DNA of 64,000 nt from Heliopora coerulea (lineage: Eukaryota; Cnidaria; Anthozoa; Scleralcyonacea; Helioporidae): positions 591,501 to 655,500 of the forward strand of contig JASJOG010000006.1 in assembly GCA_030142905.1 (NCBI GenBank), read 5' to 3'. The notes beneath the pieces were generated by a model, which saw only the letters and a list, made by a program, of their open reading frames with translations, made no database searches and was not told the DNA's origin. Below, in pieces: positions 23,901 through 31,706 of this stretch. Made by a program: the position numbers and the translations under genes. Positions within the stretch are counted from its first letter, which is position 1. Every line of letters starts with the position of its first letter.

Positions 23901-25512
23901 CACTTTGCTATTTTATATTCACCCGCACACGATCTTGCAGGTAACTCACAAAACTACCCACAGCAATTCGCGCACATTCACCAATTTAATATACAAATGA
24001 AGAGAGTGATTGATTAAAGACAAATATTAATAATTGGTTTTGTAATGAAACTGGAAATCAATGTTACCAAAACCGTTCTGGACAAAGTGACAGACATAGT
24101 CAAATTTGTGACTGTCAAAATTCTATAAATGACAAATTTGTACCGGACAATGTCCGTGACTGGATGCTAATATCCAGGCTTGGTAATGAGCTGGAAGTGG
24201 TAACCTTTGTATTAAGCAAGATTTGTGCCAGAAACAAATCTGCCATTATGCAGCATCTGAACTGCAAAGGGCCCATTAAAACTTCAGTGGTAGGGTTTAT
24301 CAATGGCAAAAACTTTGTGAACAATTCCTAAGGTAGAAGTGAACTTAGTGAACCATAAGAAATTACAAACTACTTTAATGCACATTGTTACACTGTGTCA
24401 ACAAAACAGATTCTTGTAATGATTTAACCTATAAAAACCATCTTTAAAAATTTAGAATCATGCCATTCACTGTTCACAACACAAATAAATACTTAAGTAA
24501 GTTTTGAGTCCCTTTTATGATGACAGACAGTTTGAATTTAAGTACTCCAAAATCTAATATTGGTAATTCCTTGGTTGCTGGAGACATGAATGTATGCTGG
24601 TTTATTACAGAAAACAAATTGTGCCCCTCACATACAAAACCAAATGCTGGCAAGAGTGAGTGATTGCACTTGCTTATTTTCTCATTTATAGCACTGCATG
24701 TGCTCACAGAATAAGGAAATGTTATCTCAGATACTACTGAATTTAAAACATTCCAGGGAATATGCCCCTGCACCCCCCTAAAAGAACAGGGCAAAGGGTG
24801 ATCTTGTAGTATTAAGTTAATTGCCCCTCCTTCCAATAATTTGTTGCCTCTTATACCACTGAAATGGTCTCATCCTCAAAAGAAATCAAAATAGGCATTT
24901 AGTTGTTTACACTGAAATTGTTTCCTTTTGTAAGGAGAATTCAAAATTACTGTCCATAGAGTCTAGGGGAAAGCTTTTCGTTGGCAAGATGTCAATGTTC
25001 ATTCATAAAATTAAGTTGAAGAATAACCCCGCTGGTAAATAAGCAATCGTTCATTCCAGAACATAATAAAGCGTTTAATATAAATTTTCTCCCTCAGTAA
25101 TGGTCTAAAATATACGGGTAACTTTAAAAATTATGTTGCAAGTAAAACGTTTCTACCTGTACGATATGGGCTGTGTGTGGTATATAACTTCAGAGTTGAG
25201 TTTTTACCATCAGACATCGGTATGCAACACAAATCCATCCCCTCATTTTTACACCAACAGTCATATTCGAAGTAAGAATCACTCAGAAAACATAACTTAC
25301 CGATGCTGCAGTAGATTGAAAGCGACTGACAAGTATGGTTGATGGAGCGAAGTATTTGGCCGAAACCTACACAAAATACAATGTAACATCTGGTGTAGTT
25401 TTTTATTAAAAGACTAAGGTGCCTCGATTTGACACGTCGCAGACAATAAGCCAGTACATAATACCTTTGAAAAATGTCTACATCTTCGTAAAAGATTCGT
25501 TAAACTCGCCAT
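8906..25512 (-). CDS. CS: Citrate synthase, mitochondrial (11 exons, complete)
   Basis: The enzyme condenses acetyl-CoA and oxaloacetate to citrate in the mitochondrial matrix, the entry step of the TCA cycle. Exons in transcript order: 25512-25465, 25366-25301, 19845-19738, 18966-18901, 16650-16609, 14914-14825, 13889-13701, 12295-11969, 10208-10110, 9476-9267, 9070-8906. All have AG/GT borders, all introns are phase 0, and the joined frame is 469 residues (human 466). Residues 1-38 are Arg/Ser-rich without acids ([16 protein letters not shown]...), a typical mitochondrial presequence. Family signatures are NLHPMSQ (exon 7), [15 protein letters not shown] (exon 8), GPLHGLANQ with His307, [17 protein letters not shown] with His352 and NVDAHSG with Asp407. 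His307, His352 and Asp407 match pig His274, His320 and Asp375. The exon 9/10 junction (KTG/VIPG) is one residue shorter than in mammals and yeast. The start ATG at 25512 gives the expected presequence. Exon 5 is only 42 nt. Confidence 0.96.
10209..11968. other. Citrate synthase intron 8 with MITE-end and family B repeat
   Basis: About 10811-10870 carries AAGCCCAGTTCAGACATCGA, the terminal type also found at the right end of the MITE at 47020-47150, so a half-copy is likely. A family B unit spans 11784-11886, with TTAACCCATTAAGGGG at its left end and CTCTGGCTGACGCCAGA inside. The overlapping open frames at 11043-11554 show no domain. Confidence 0.45.
11784..11886. repeat. Short dispersed repeat family B
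   Basis: The unit runs from TTAACCCATTAAGGGG, through GGGCACATTTTATAATTTTA and CTCTGGCTGACGCCAGACGA, to TGAGTCCCGCCCC and AGAGTTAA. The ends are roughly inverted, as in the better-preserved unit at 60200-60302. Confidence 0.6.
13036..13465. mobile_element. MITE family A, full-length palindromic copy
   Basis: A 430-bp near-perfect palindrome in citrate synthase intron 7. The left end ACACCTTTTGCTGTTCATTA is mirrored by TAATGAACAGCAAAAGGTGT at the right end. The arms run through TCATTAACG, CGACATTCACTAGCGTAGAT and AGACGACCATTAACATCATT to a short centre near 13245. It has no coding capacity. It is dispersed in at least seven places in the window, which fits a non-autonomous foldback element. 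Confidence 0.85.
14140..14824. other. Citrate synthase intron 6, unassigned remainder
   Basis: No repeat family or coding exon recognised. TGATGTACAGCTATAATGTA is followed by CATCACA, a small inverted motif near 14390-14418. Confidence 0.35.
15643..15973. mobile_element. MITE family A, internally deleted palindromic copy
   Basis: It lies in citrate synthase intron 5. The ends are TACACCTTTTGCTGTTTAAT (from 15642) and ATGAACAGCAAAAGGTGTA (to 15974), flanked by or including TA on both sides. The right arm jumps from TCTGTTGGCGCTATA to ATGATAGTATATTTTCTGG, so it lacks about 100 bp compared with the left arm. Confidence 0.85.
16148..16290. repeat. Hairpin repeat with GGGGCCGAAGGCCCC tip
   Basis: An imperfect long palindrome: GGATAAATCCCGAGAACGGA at the left pairs with TTCGAGGTATTTATCC at the right. 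TAAGTCAG pairs with CTGACTTCGAG, and the tip is GAGGGGCCGAAGGCCCC (16210-16226). It lies in citrate synthase intron 5. It belongs to the group of hairpins with unlike stems but a similar GC-rich tip. Confidence 0.7.
16834..17160. repeat. Three tandem units of dispersed repeat family B
   Basis: Three successive units, each with a (T/C)CTGGC(C/G)AATG core: TTTGGCCAATGCCTGATGAT near 16871, TTCTGGCCAATGCCAAATGA near 16984 and ATCTGGCGAATGGCAGATAA near 17085. Each is preceded by a CCCATT-type edge and the last ends in TGCCCCTTAATGG. They lie in citrate synthase intron 4. Confidence 0.55.
17262..17962. mobile_element. hAT-like non-autonomous element with CCGAT subterminal repeats
   Basis: The left end near 17262 reads TAGTGTCCGACCGATAATCG, with further CCGATT repeats to about 17375. 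The right end near 17890-17962 reads CGGAATCGGCCGATAAAATG then GATCGTTCCACGATCGGTCT, giving an inverted TAxTG..GACCGAT terminus. A minus-strand patch at 17405-17465 ([14 protein letters not shown]) looks like the end of a BED-type zinc finger. Subterminal repeat density and terminus type suggest hAT; no target duplication was confirmed. It lies in citrate synthase intron 4. Confidence 0.4.
17963..18900. other. Citrate synthase intron 4, remainder
   Basis: Nothing recognised. The short open frames on both strands at 18249-18509 overlap each other and have no domain. Confidence 0.35.
19066..19212. repeat. Hairpin repeat with GACTCACTGCGCTCGTC tip
   Basis: It lies in citrate synthase intron 3. 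The core is CGGATCGAGACTCACTGCGC followed by TCGTCTCGGTCCGT, a palindrome around 19155. Outer ATATCGGATCG and GACCGATATTT also pair. It belongs to the unlike-stem, similar-tip hairpin group. Confidence 0.6.
23224..23367 (+). CDS. Small ORF or first exon, unrecognised
   Basis: An ATG with good context (AAG/GATGGCC-like) opens 47 residues: [13 protein letters not shown]..., then [12 protein letters not shown], ending WLSK. It lies within citrate synthase intron 2 on the opposite strand. The Ser/Lys-rich start and KKWD segment look like a transposon-encoded N-terminus, but I cannot name a family. It could also be chance. Confidence 0.2.
   Translation: MAASSSKNKSSLLTTLKKWDLGQDFGHKQEVCNEQAWIYYFLLWLSK
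23671..23817 (-). CDS. Small acidic ORF, unrecognised
   Basis: 48 residues from an ATG at 23817: [17 protein letters not shown]..., with an acidic run ([14 protein letters not shown]), ending GNLL. It is strongly Asp/Ser-rich, unlike random translation of AT-rich DNA, and resembles the acidic leaders of some transposon proteins. It lies in citrate synthase intron 2, same strand as the gene. Function unknown. Confidence 0.25.
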   Translation of the reverse strand: MSADINSVSNDSHIDQDLTTDNDLHEKHLSDSDDSDSSFAGFLPGNLL

Positions 25513-26054
25513 TGTTGGTTTATTTGATTCCGTAAAAGTACACCACAGGAATGGAGTACTTTGTACCAGAGCCGACAGTCAACGGGTACAAAAGCACCTT
25601 ATCAAGATGACGCAATCTAATTTTAACCCTTAAAGTCCCCGAATTCCCTAAACAGCGTTCTAAATGGCAGGAAAGTACAATGCTTTGGAACTGCAAGAAG
25701 TTACATAACACCTTCCAACTATTTGGATTTTTGAACCTTCAGATGGTGTAAACTAAACTTTATTTGAAAATCAGATCTTTCCTTTCCGCATCCTCGCTAT
25801 TCAATGTGAAGTAGTAAAACAGCAGCTGCGACATTGCGAAGGAGCTAGAAAACCATAAGAAGAAATGTAGTAGCACGAATGGAAGGGTCCTAAGAGTTTT
25901 GACACTGATTAAATTTGAATTTCCATAACAAGATCCACTACGTATATAAACACAAAAGGCGTGGTTGCACTCAAGTGATGTGCTATCAAACTTGTCTTGA
26001 AGCTTTGGGTTTCGTATCAAGATTAAGGTTTCGGATTAGGGCCCAAATTAACAT
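25513..26054 (-). promoter_or_regulatory. Region upstream of the citrate synthase start codon
   Basis: This stretch must hold the 5' UTR and probably the core promoter of the minus-strand citrate synthase gene, because the start ATG is at 25512 and a MITE begins at 26055. I could not fix a TATA box or transcription start. The two minus-strand open frames here lack domains. Confidence 0.4.
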
Positions 26055-26245
26055 TACACATTTTACTGTTCATTACCAGAAAATATACTATCATTAACGC
26101 CAACTTCGAACTCATTAACGCGAAAAAAAACATTCGTTTTAATGAATCGACTCTCATTTACGCTTTTCTCACGTTTACTTAAAATTTTTGCGTAGAAAGT
26201 TACATTCATTAGCATAGATTTGACTAGAAACCATTACCAGCAGAC
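26055..26245. repeat. MITE family A, left-half copy of the long subfamily
   Basis: It starts TACACATTTTACTGTTCATT, then runs TCATTAACGCCAACTTCGAA to TTCATTAGCATAGAT. It includes the longer-subfamily segment AAAATTTTTGCGTAGAAAGT. It breaks off before the palindrome centre. Confidence 0.75.
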
Positions 26246-26289
26246 AATTTACAGAAATACAAAATGAAACAAACTTCGAATGTTAGCAT

Positions 26290-26584
26290 CTTGTAAACTC
26301 TAGATTTTAGTTAAAAGGAACAAGACGAGTAAGAAACGGTAATATTTCGATTTTATTCCAAAATCATTGTCAAACCTATTAAAATTACAAGCAAGCTGAT
26401 ATTTATACATGAGCCTAAGAGAGATGACATCATCGACAGACGCAGGAGGATCTAAAGAATAAATTACACAGCGACCACTAAACAAAGAGGTGCTAATATA
26501 TCTGGTGTTCACGGAAACAATAACAGGTCTTTGCTAGGCTTGAGGGCACAGTTTAGTTCTGGTTTGCATGTTGAATTTAATGTA
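26290..26584 (-). pseudogene. 3' end of the Penelope-like copy, left of the TIR insertion
   Basis: Read on the minus strand, the GIY-YIG C-terminus that stops at 27397 (EALYI) continues here, after removal of the 26585-27392 element and one ATGTA, in the same frame (KFNMQTRTKLCPQA, then a stop). The rest to about 26290 (DDVISLRLMYKYQL) is probably its 3' tail. Confidence 0.6.
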
Positions 26585-27392
26585 CAGGGGCCGCGGAACG
26601 ATATTTTTAGTGGGGGGCTGACAGGGGGCGATTGTATGACCCCCCTGAAAAAATTATATTCAATATTTCTGAGACGGTCGTGAACACTTCTTATTTTAAT
26701 GATTTCTCAGAAATCACAAAACACTGGTTATATTAACAGGAACAACTCATTTACGATCATCTGGTCACTCAAATATGGGATATGTTTATCCCATATTTAA
26801 AATCATAAACTAAAATGCGAGTGTGGTTCTCGCTATGTAGGTAGAACAACTCAACGGTTAAGTGAAAGGATCAAGCAACATGTGCCAAGTGTTGTACGAA
26901 ACAAGAACTTACCATTAAGAAATCAACCGAAAAGGCAATGTACCTCTGTTCAAACGATTAATTGTAACTCGGCAATCGGTCGACACTTGTTGTCAAACAG
27001 ATGTGCCAATAACTAATCACACTCCAAATTTAGCATCATGGAAAAGTGCCGCTCAGCATTCTTTCTAAAAATTATGGAATCCATGTATATTTGCGTTATT
27101 TTGATGTTTAATCCCTCCTACGTGGGAAGACATCATTGCTTTTACATCAGGTATAAATGTAAGCTGATAACTCATTTCTCAACAGTTAGCAGACGTTTGC
27201 AACTGAAGAGTGGTCTGCCAAAATGCATAGTGTTTCTTTTTAGTATTTACTTTCTCTGTGTGCGTTGGTTCCTCTAGTTCTTTTCAGAACTAGAAACCAT
27301 GGTTAAGACGTTTTTCAAAGCGATACTGAAATATTTCTTTTCGAAAAAGTGGGGGGCTAAAGCCCCCCAGCCCCCCGCCTCCGCGGCCCCTG
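26585..27392. mobile_element. TIR DNA element with 5-bp target duplication (ATGTA)
   Basis: The left end CAGGGGCCGCGGA at 26585 is exactly inverted at the right end (TCCGCGGCCCCTG, ending 27392). The element is flanked by ATGTA at 26580-26584 and 27393-27397. It is 808 bp long, with G/C-rich subterminal tracts (GTGGGGGGCTGACAGGGGG left; the GGGGGGCTAAAGCCCCCCAG tract right). CAGGGG-type termini with 5-bp duplications are known from some hAT groups, so hAT is a tentative label. It has no transposase and is inserted in the GIY-YIG end of a Penelope-like copy. Confidence 0.85.
26813..27150 (+). pseudogene. GIY-YIG fragment of a second Penelope-like element, inside the TIR element
   Basis: The plus strand reads KCECGSRYVGRTTQRLSERI from 26813, then KQHVP, SAIGRHLLSNRCANN and KCRSAFFLKIMESMYI. 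This is the GIY-YIG layout (YVGRT..RL..RI.QH, then an AIG.HLL element). Stops and frame changes follow, so it is a remnant. It lies within the borders of the 26585-27392 TIR element, so it was captured by, or inserted into, that element. Confidence 0.7.
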
Positions 27393-27397
27393 ATGTA

Positions 27398-28262
27398 AAG
27401 TGCTTCCAGCAAAAGGAGCTTATTGGAAGCAACAGAATTGGAACGATAAAGTATTTTGAAGTTATTGACGACAAGATTTTTGAAGTTAGCTGAAGTATTA
27501 CATGAAGAGAGACTATTAACATTATCATAGAGTTTATTCAGATTGACTAGGTACTGAGCGTGTTCACAGTTAGTAAAATGGTTAACAACCGCAAGATTTA
27601 GGAAATCAGAAGAATCCTCAGATAACCGTTCATCGAGGCAACGTTCAGTTTTGCAGATATACTTATGATCGTAGCTGGGACAAGTGATTTGATATATGAA
27701 ATTGTTTTGTGAAAGTTCGGGAATTTTGTCTTTGGTGGAAGTGAAATAAGATATTTTAGTCATTTCATAAATAACAATAAAATTAACTGGTGTCGTCAAC
27801 TGTCGACGGATCTTTTTGACGCAAGACTTGACAAGGAAATCACCTTTCTTTCTTAAATATGGTAAGCGAAGCCAAATTTTTGGTGAACCGTCATCGGTTG
27901 GTTCGAGAAAAGAATTTGTATTCGAAAGTTATTTCCTTTTGAGCTTATTGATGAGTGTTTTTCGTATGGTAGCAGGAAAGCCGTTCCACGACATAAAGGA
28001 GTTAATTCTAGAAATCTGGTTGTTAAAATAATCGGTATACTATTGGTGGAAATCTTTTTGGCTCGAACGAAAAGTACTTTGATCCATGCCGTTTTGCGAC
28101 CCCAGGGCTCGAAACTAGAGAAGTGGGTATATTGACCCGTATGTGAACTTTTACGAAAAACGTCGATAGCAGACTCAGAAATTTTCAAATCCAGAAAATA
28201 AACAAAACCATCAGGAAAAATGTCAACCATGTATTTGAGGTTATTGTCAAAATCATTGAACT
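27398..28262 (-). pseudogene. Penelope-like retroelement, RT thumb plus GIY-YIG (3' half)
   Basis: On the minus strand, YMVDIFPDGFVYFLDLKISE near 28235-28175 carries the FLD motif that follows the RT palm. Then come HTGQYTHFSSFEPWGRKTAW and WIKVLFVRAKKI, typical Penelope-type thumb sequence. After a frame change, FIYQITCPSYDHKYICKTER near 27695-27635 is the GIY-YIG core, with the second Tyr of YIGKT-type replaced by YICKT. It ends LLLLEALYI at 27397, where the TIR element is inserted. Catalytic palm motifs are missing. The 5' half lies next to it in the opposite direction (28265-28860). Confidence 0.8.
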
Positions 28263-28264
28263 TG

Positions 28265-28860
28265 TTAGAACGAAATCAATGTCACAAGCCCAATATTCAC
28301 AGACTCACTCAAGTTTAAAGCAGTTCAGGTTGATTCTGCATCATCTAGGCTAAGCTCTCTTCAAAAATATCTGCTTTCCTTTTTAAAACGAGGCGAAATT
28401 TCTGATTCCGAATTCAAATCTTTACGTCCCAAAGCAGCCTGTTTTGGCCGAGCACGTGGTTTGCCTAAAACTCATAAGTCTTTTACATCCGTCCCTAAAT
28501 TTTGACCAATAATCGACACCACTAACATGCCGCACTACGACCTTGGTAAATTCCTTTTGGTCCTTACTAAATCCTTTAACCATTAATGATTTTACCCTTC
28601 TTGATTCTTTTGTTGCTGTTTCTGCCGTTGAGTCGATTCCTAGAAATCTTTTTTCTAAAGGTTATCGTTTTGTTTCCTTTGATATTGAATCTTTATTTAC
28701 TAACTTTCCACTTAAAAGAACAATTAATATTATATCAAGTCGCATTTTCAAGGATAAGTTATTGACACCACTCTTTAGAAACGTAGTCTTCAAAAGTTAT
28801 TATTAGATTCTTGCACCAAAATGACCTTTTCGTTTAACAACGCTCTTTATGACAGATAGA
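28265..28860 (+). pseudogene. Penelope-like retroelement, RT N-terminal half, inverted
   Basis: The plus strand shows TDSLKFKAVQVDSASSRL, LRPKAACFGRARGLPKTHKS and then, in another frame, YRFVSFDIESLFTNFPLKRT (RT motif A). It fades after FSFNNALYDR, just before motif B would occur. Stops and a frameshift (after PKF) make it a pseudogene. Together with the minus-strand 3' half at 27398-28262 it looks like one element with its 5' part inverted and the middle lost. Confidence 0.8.
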
Positions 28861-28924
28861 CGGTGTCTATCTAAGCTAATATTCGGGGTTTGTTTCATTT
28901 TGTATAAGTAAAGATACTCAACCA

Positions 28925-28986
28925 ATAGCATGAAAGGGCATCCAATAGCTCCAATAGACGACCATTCACACCATTCTACTATACAA
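28925..28986. repeat. MITE family A fragment
   Basis: A 60-bp piece with AAAGGGCATCCAATAGCTCC and AATAGACGACCATTCACACC then ATTCTACTATACA, matching the middle of the family A arm. Confidence 0.65.
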
Positions 28987-29069
28987 TGCATAGACGGAGA
29001 GTATAGGGGGGCTAAGGGGCTTCAGCCCCCTCAGAAATAACTTTGGGAGCTTAGCCCCCCTGGGACTTT
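28987..29069. repeat. GGGGGCT-rich inverted tract, probable DNA-element terminus
   Basis: GGGGGGCTAAGGGGCTTCAG and CCCCCT are followed by GGGAGCTTAGCCCCCCTGGG. The same GGGGGCTAA..GCCCCC wording occurs at the right end of the 26585-27392 TIR element, so this is probably an isolated end of a related element. Confidence 0.4.
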
Positions 29070-29469
29070 ACATTAATTGATATGTGATTCACGAATGGCA
29101 GGGTTACTGACGAGCTGGTTGGGATAATATAACCGTCAAAGCCTTATTACTTCTTCAAGCAAGTGGTACACATGATGCACCTGAAAAAATGAACTAAATC
29201 CAACACCGAAATTTGGAATCTTAGCGACCAATCATTCTCAATCGTGGAGTCAGGCATTTCCAGTTTCGGTTTCAGCCTCCCCTGGGAATAGAAAAAATCT
29301 ACGCCGGATACAGTGTGTCCCAAAAGGAAGGCTAACTTATTCGTGCCTCATTAATATTCTTTACAAATTACCTTTTGTACAACCGGTGATTTCTAAAATA
29401 TATTTTATAATAAATTGCATTTTTAATAGGGTAGCGTTTTTTTGACACCTTAAAATACCTTAACCTAAG
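29070..29469. other. Unassigned intergenic DNA
   Basis: No feature recognised between the GC-rich tract and the LINE remnant. Confidence 0.35.
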
Positions 29470-30925
29470 AAAAGCAACTGTCACAGGTAACATCAGTGCC
29501 AGGATATTGAAAAACTTTGCTGAAGAACTGGCAGTCGTTGTCCACGACATTATTTGTGCAAGCATTACTGAGAGAAAATATCTCACGCTATACAAGCATG
29601 TTCTTGTCAGCCCTGTACCTAAATTTCGCCCGCCTGAAGACATCGAAACAGATTTTAGACAGATATCGGTAGTACCCGTTCTTGGCAAAGTTATGAAAAA
29701 AGTTAAAGTATCTCTAAATAGGGACGCCCTGAGAGTCATACGTAATCAACGTTCCTTCTCACAGGGTTGATCAACAATGTTTTTTTATTAACATTACACA
29801 AACTTGGTTCAACGACACCGACAATAGACCTGAGGGGAAGAAAGCTATCCACTCCCTATTTATCGATTTCACAGTAAAGCCTTTGACCTGGTCGACCACT
29901 TGATTCTTCTGTCAAAGCTAAAGCACAGGAACATCAACAAGTGTCTGTGGCAGAGGATTCAAAGTTTTCTTCAAAACAAATTACAACTGAAGCGCCCTAG
30001 TGCTTTGCCAACAACAAAGCCCTGCCCAGCAGGAGTAACACAAGGATCTGTGATGTCCCTCCGCTTACTATTCAACATATTCATCGATGGCTTTGATGAT
30101 GCCATACCTTTGGAATTGAAGGAGGAGCTCGGATGTGTAAACACGCTGATAAGTGCACAGTGTTTGAGAGTATAACGAACGGCTGCAAATCGAATATACA
30201 GAAAGTGCTCGATGGACTACAAGACTGGGCAACTACAAATAATATGCTATTAAATTCCAAGAAAACCAAAGACATGTGGATTTCTTTTGGAAAACTTCCA
30301 CTGACCCGGACGTTCTGTGAATAAAAGATTCACAGCTGGAGAGGGTGTCTCAATTCAAGCTACTTGGGGTAGGGCAACAAGACAACTTGTGTTGGAATTA
30401 CCATGTTGAACAAACAATTAAGAAAGCCAGCAAGAGACTGTATTATCTGCGTGAACGTAGGAATGCAAACTAACCAACGGAAATTGGCACTACAGTATAT
30501 TGCATCAAAGTCCGCCCGCTTCTTGAATATGCATCACCAGTCTGGGATGGACTACCAAAATACCTGGCAGATGACTTACAGTATGCGCAACACAAGAGCT
30601 TGAATATAACAGGTATTTCGAGAAATCACGAACGATATAAAGCATCCATATCAAGTATTTCTTCCTGACCAAGTATAAGACACAGTTACAATTTAAGATC
30701 TAAACCTATTCGTCTGAAAATACCATGTTCAGGAACTCAAAGACATACTAACTCATTTATAGCAAAAGTCGCAAGGCTTTTCGCATCGACATAGTAAACT
30801 GTGTTTATGATTTATGTGTATTATTATTATTCATACTGTATATATTCATATTTTGTTATGTTCTATTTGTAAATCCTTTGTATTTTTTTACTTAAGATAA
30901 ATAATTAGAGTTATTATTATACAAC
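29470..30925 (+). pseudogene. Non-LTR retrotransposon (CR1/L2/Jockey-like) reverse transcriptase remnant
   Basis: Reading across several frames, LRKATVTGNISARILKNFAE corresponds to the KATGPD-type RT start and VSPVPKFRPPEDIETDFRQI to the next conserved block. KAFDLVDHLILLSKLKH is motif A and PAGVTQGSVMSLRLLFNIFI is motif B. The catalytic YADD is degraded to HADK at about 30137-30148. The C-terminal block LLEYASPVWDGLPKYLADDL is recognisable near 30515-30575. There are several stops and frameshifts. The 3' end is AT-rich and closes with ATT repeats near 30910, as in CR1/L2-type elements. It is dead. Confidence 0.8.
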
Positions 30926-30951
30926 AAAACATGTCCTTTTGATGTTGTCAG

Positions 30952-31193
30952 TTAAAACTTCGTTTACACTGTTACATTTTGAGCACGGTACGGCAAATTT
31001 TGGGCACGGCATGGCTGTAATTAGCCGTGTCGAGACCTACATATACAGAGGCGGTCGACATTGGTAAATTTTAAGAAGTCCGCACCGTTTACACCGTGAA
31101 AATTACCCATGCTGCGCCCAAAATAGCCTCACCCGTGCCAAAATTTTAGCGTACCGTACCCAAAATGTTAACAACAGTATAAACGGGGTTTAA
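30952..31193. mobile_element. TTAA-flanked MITE
   Basis: Flanked by TTAA at 30952-30955 and 31190-31193. The left end (TTAAAACTTCGTTTACACTG) and the reverse complement of the right end (TTAAACCCCGTTTATACTG) form an inverted repeat. It continues through a TTTTGAGCACGGTACGGCAA / TTTTGGGTACGGTACGCTAA pair, with more pairing inside. Non-coding, 242 bp. The TTAA target suggests piggyBac- or Kolobok-type mobilisation. Confidence 0.7.
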
Positions 31194-31462
31194 GGTGGCC
31201 CGTTAAAGGGCTAAGCAGCTCGTCGAACTGTCCAAACGAATTCAGTTTTAAGTAATTTTTAGACACTTCCATGTATTTTTCTTTTATAATACATGAAAGT
31301 ATCTACCAATTATTTAAATCTATGATTACTCCTTGCAAAGTTTCAAAGAACATGAATTCAGTTTATTTACAAATTTTGATAGTTTCGTTCCCTTATCTTT
31401 TATACATGTCGAGATTCCAGATAACCTTAAATCGACCCTGTAACAGACTGGACGAATATCTT

Positions 31463-31706
31463 GGGCAATTGAGATTCTATTCTTCCTAATGTACAGTAGA
31501 ATGGTGTTAATGGTCGTCTGTTGGCGCTATTAAATGCCTCTTCATCTCAACGGTTGCGTGTCTATGCTAATGTCACTTTTAACGCAAAAATTTTAAACGA
31601 AATTTTGAGTGAGTCGTTTCAATAAGATGAATGTCTTTTGGCGTTAATGAGTTCGAGGTTGGTGTTAACGGCAGTACATTTCCGCTGATCAACAGTAAAA
31701 GGTGTA
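31463..31706. repeat. MITE family A, right-half copy
   Basis: It starts near the palindrome centre (CAATTGAGATTCTATTCTTC) and runs through ATGGTCGTCTGTTGGCGCTA to AACAGTAAAAGGTGTA. The left arm is missing. Confidence 0.75.

Larger units (their letters stand above)
19846..25300. other. Citrate synthase intron 2 (5.5 kb), AT-rich
   Basis: The longest intron of the gene. A family B-like unit lies at 20715-20778 (AACTCATTAAGGGGCAG to CATAATGGGTTAA). Two small ORFs face each other at 23224-23367 (+) and 23671-23817 (-) and are listed separately. The open frames at 20403-20696, 22046-22294 and 24474-24836 are compositionally plain and carry no domain. A TGCTAGATG/CATCTAGCA inverted motif lies at 23218-23242. 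Otherwise nothing is seen. Confidence 0.4.

Noticed and set aside
24474..24836. 120-residue minus-strand frame in citrate synthase intron 2
   Set aside because: No domain, no splice context, and a length that AT-rich intron DNA gives by chance.
28803..28991. Minus-strand frame overlapping the Penelope-like 5' half
   Set aside because: Antisense to recognisable RT sequence and running into a MITE fragment.
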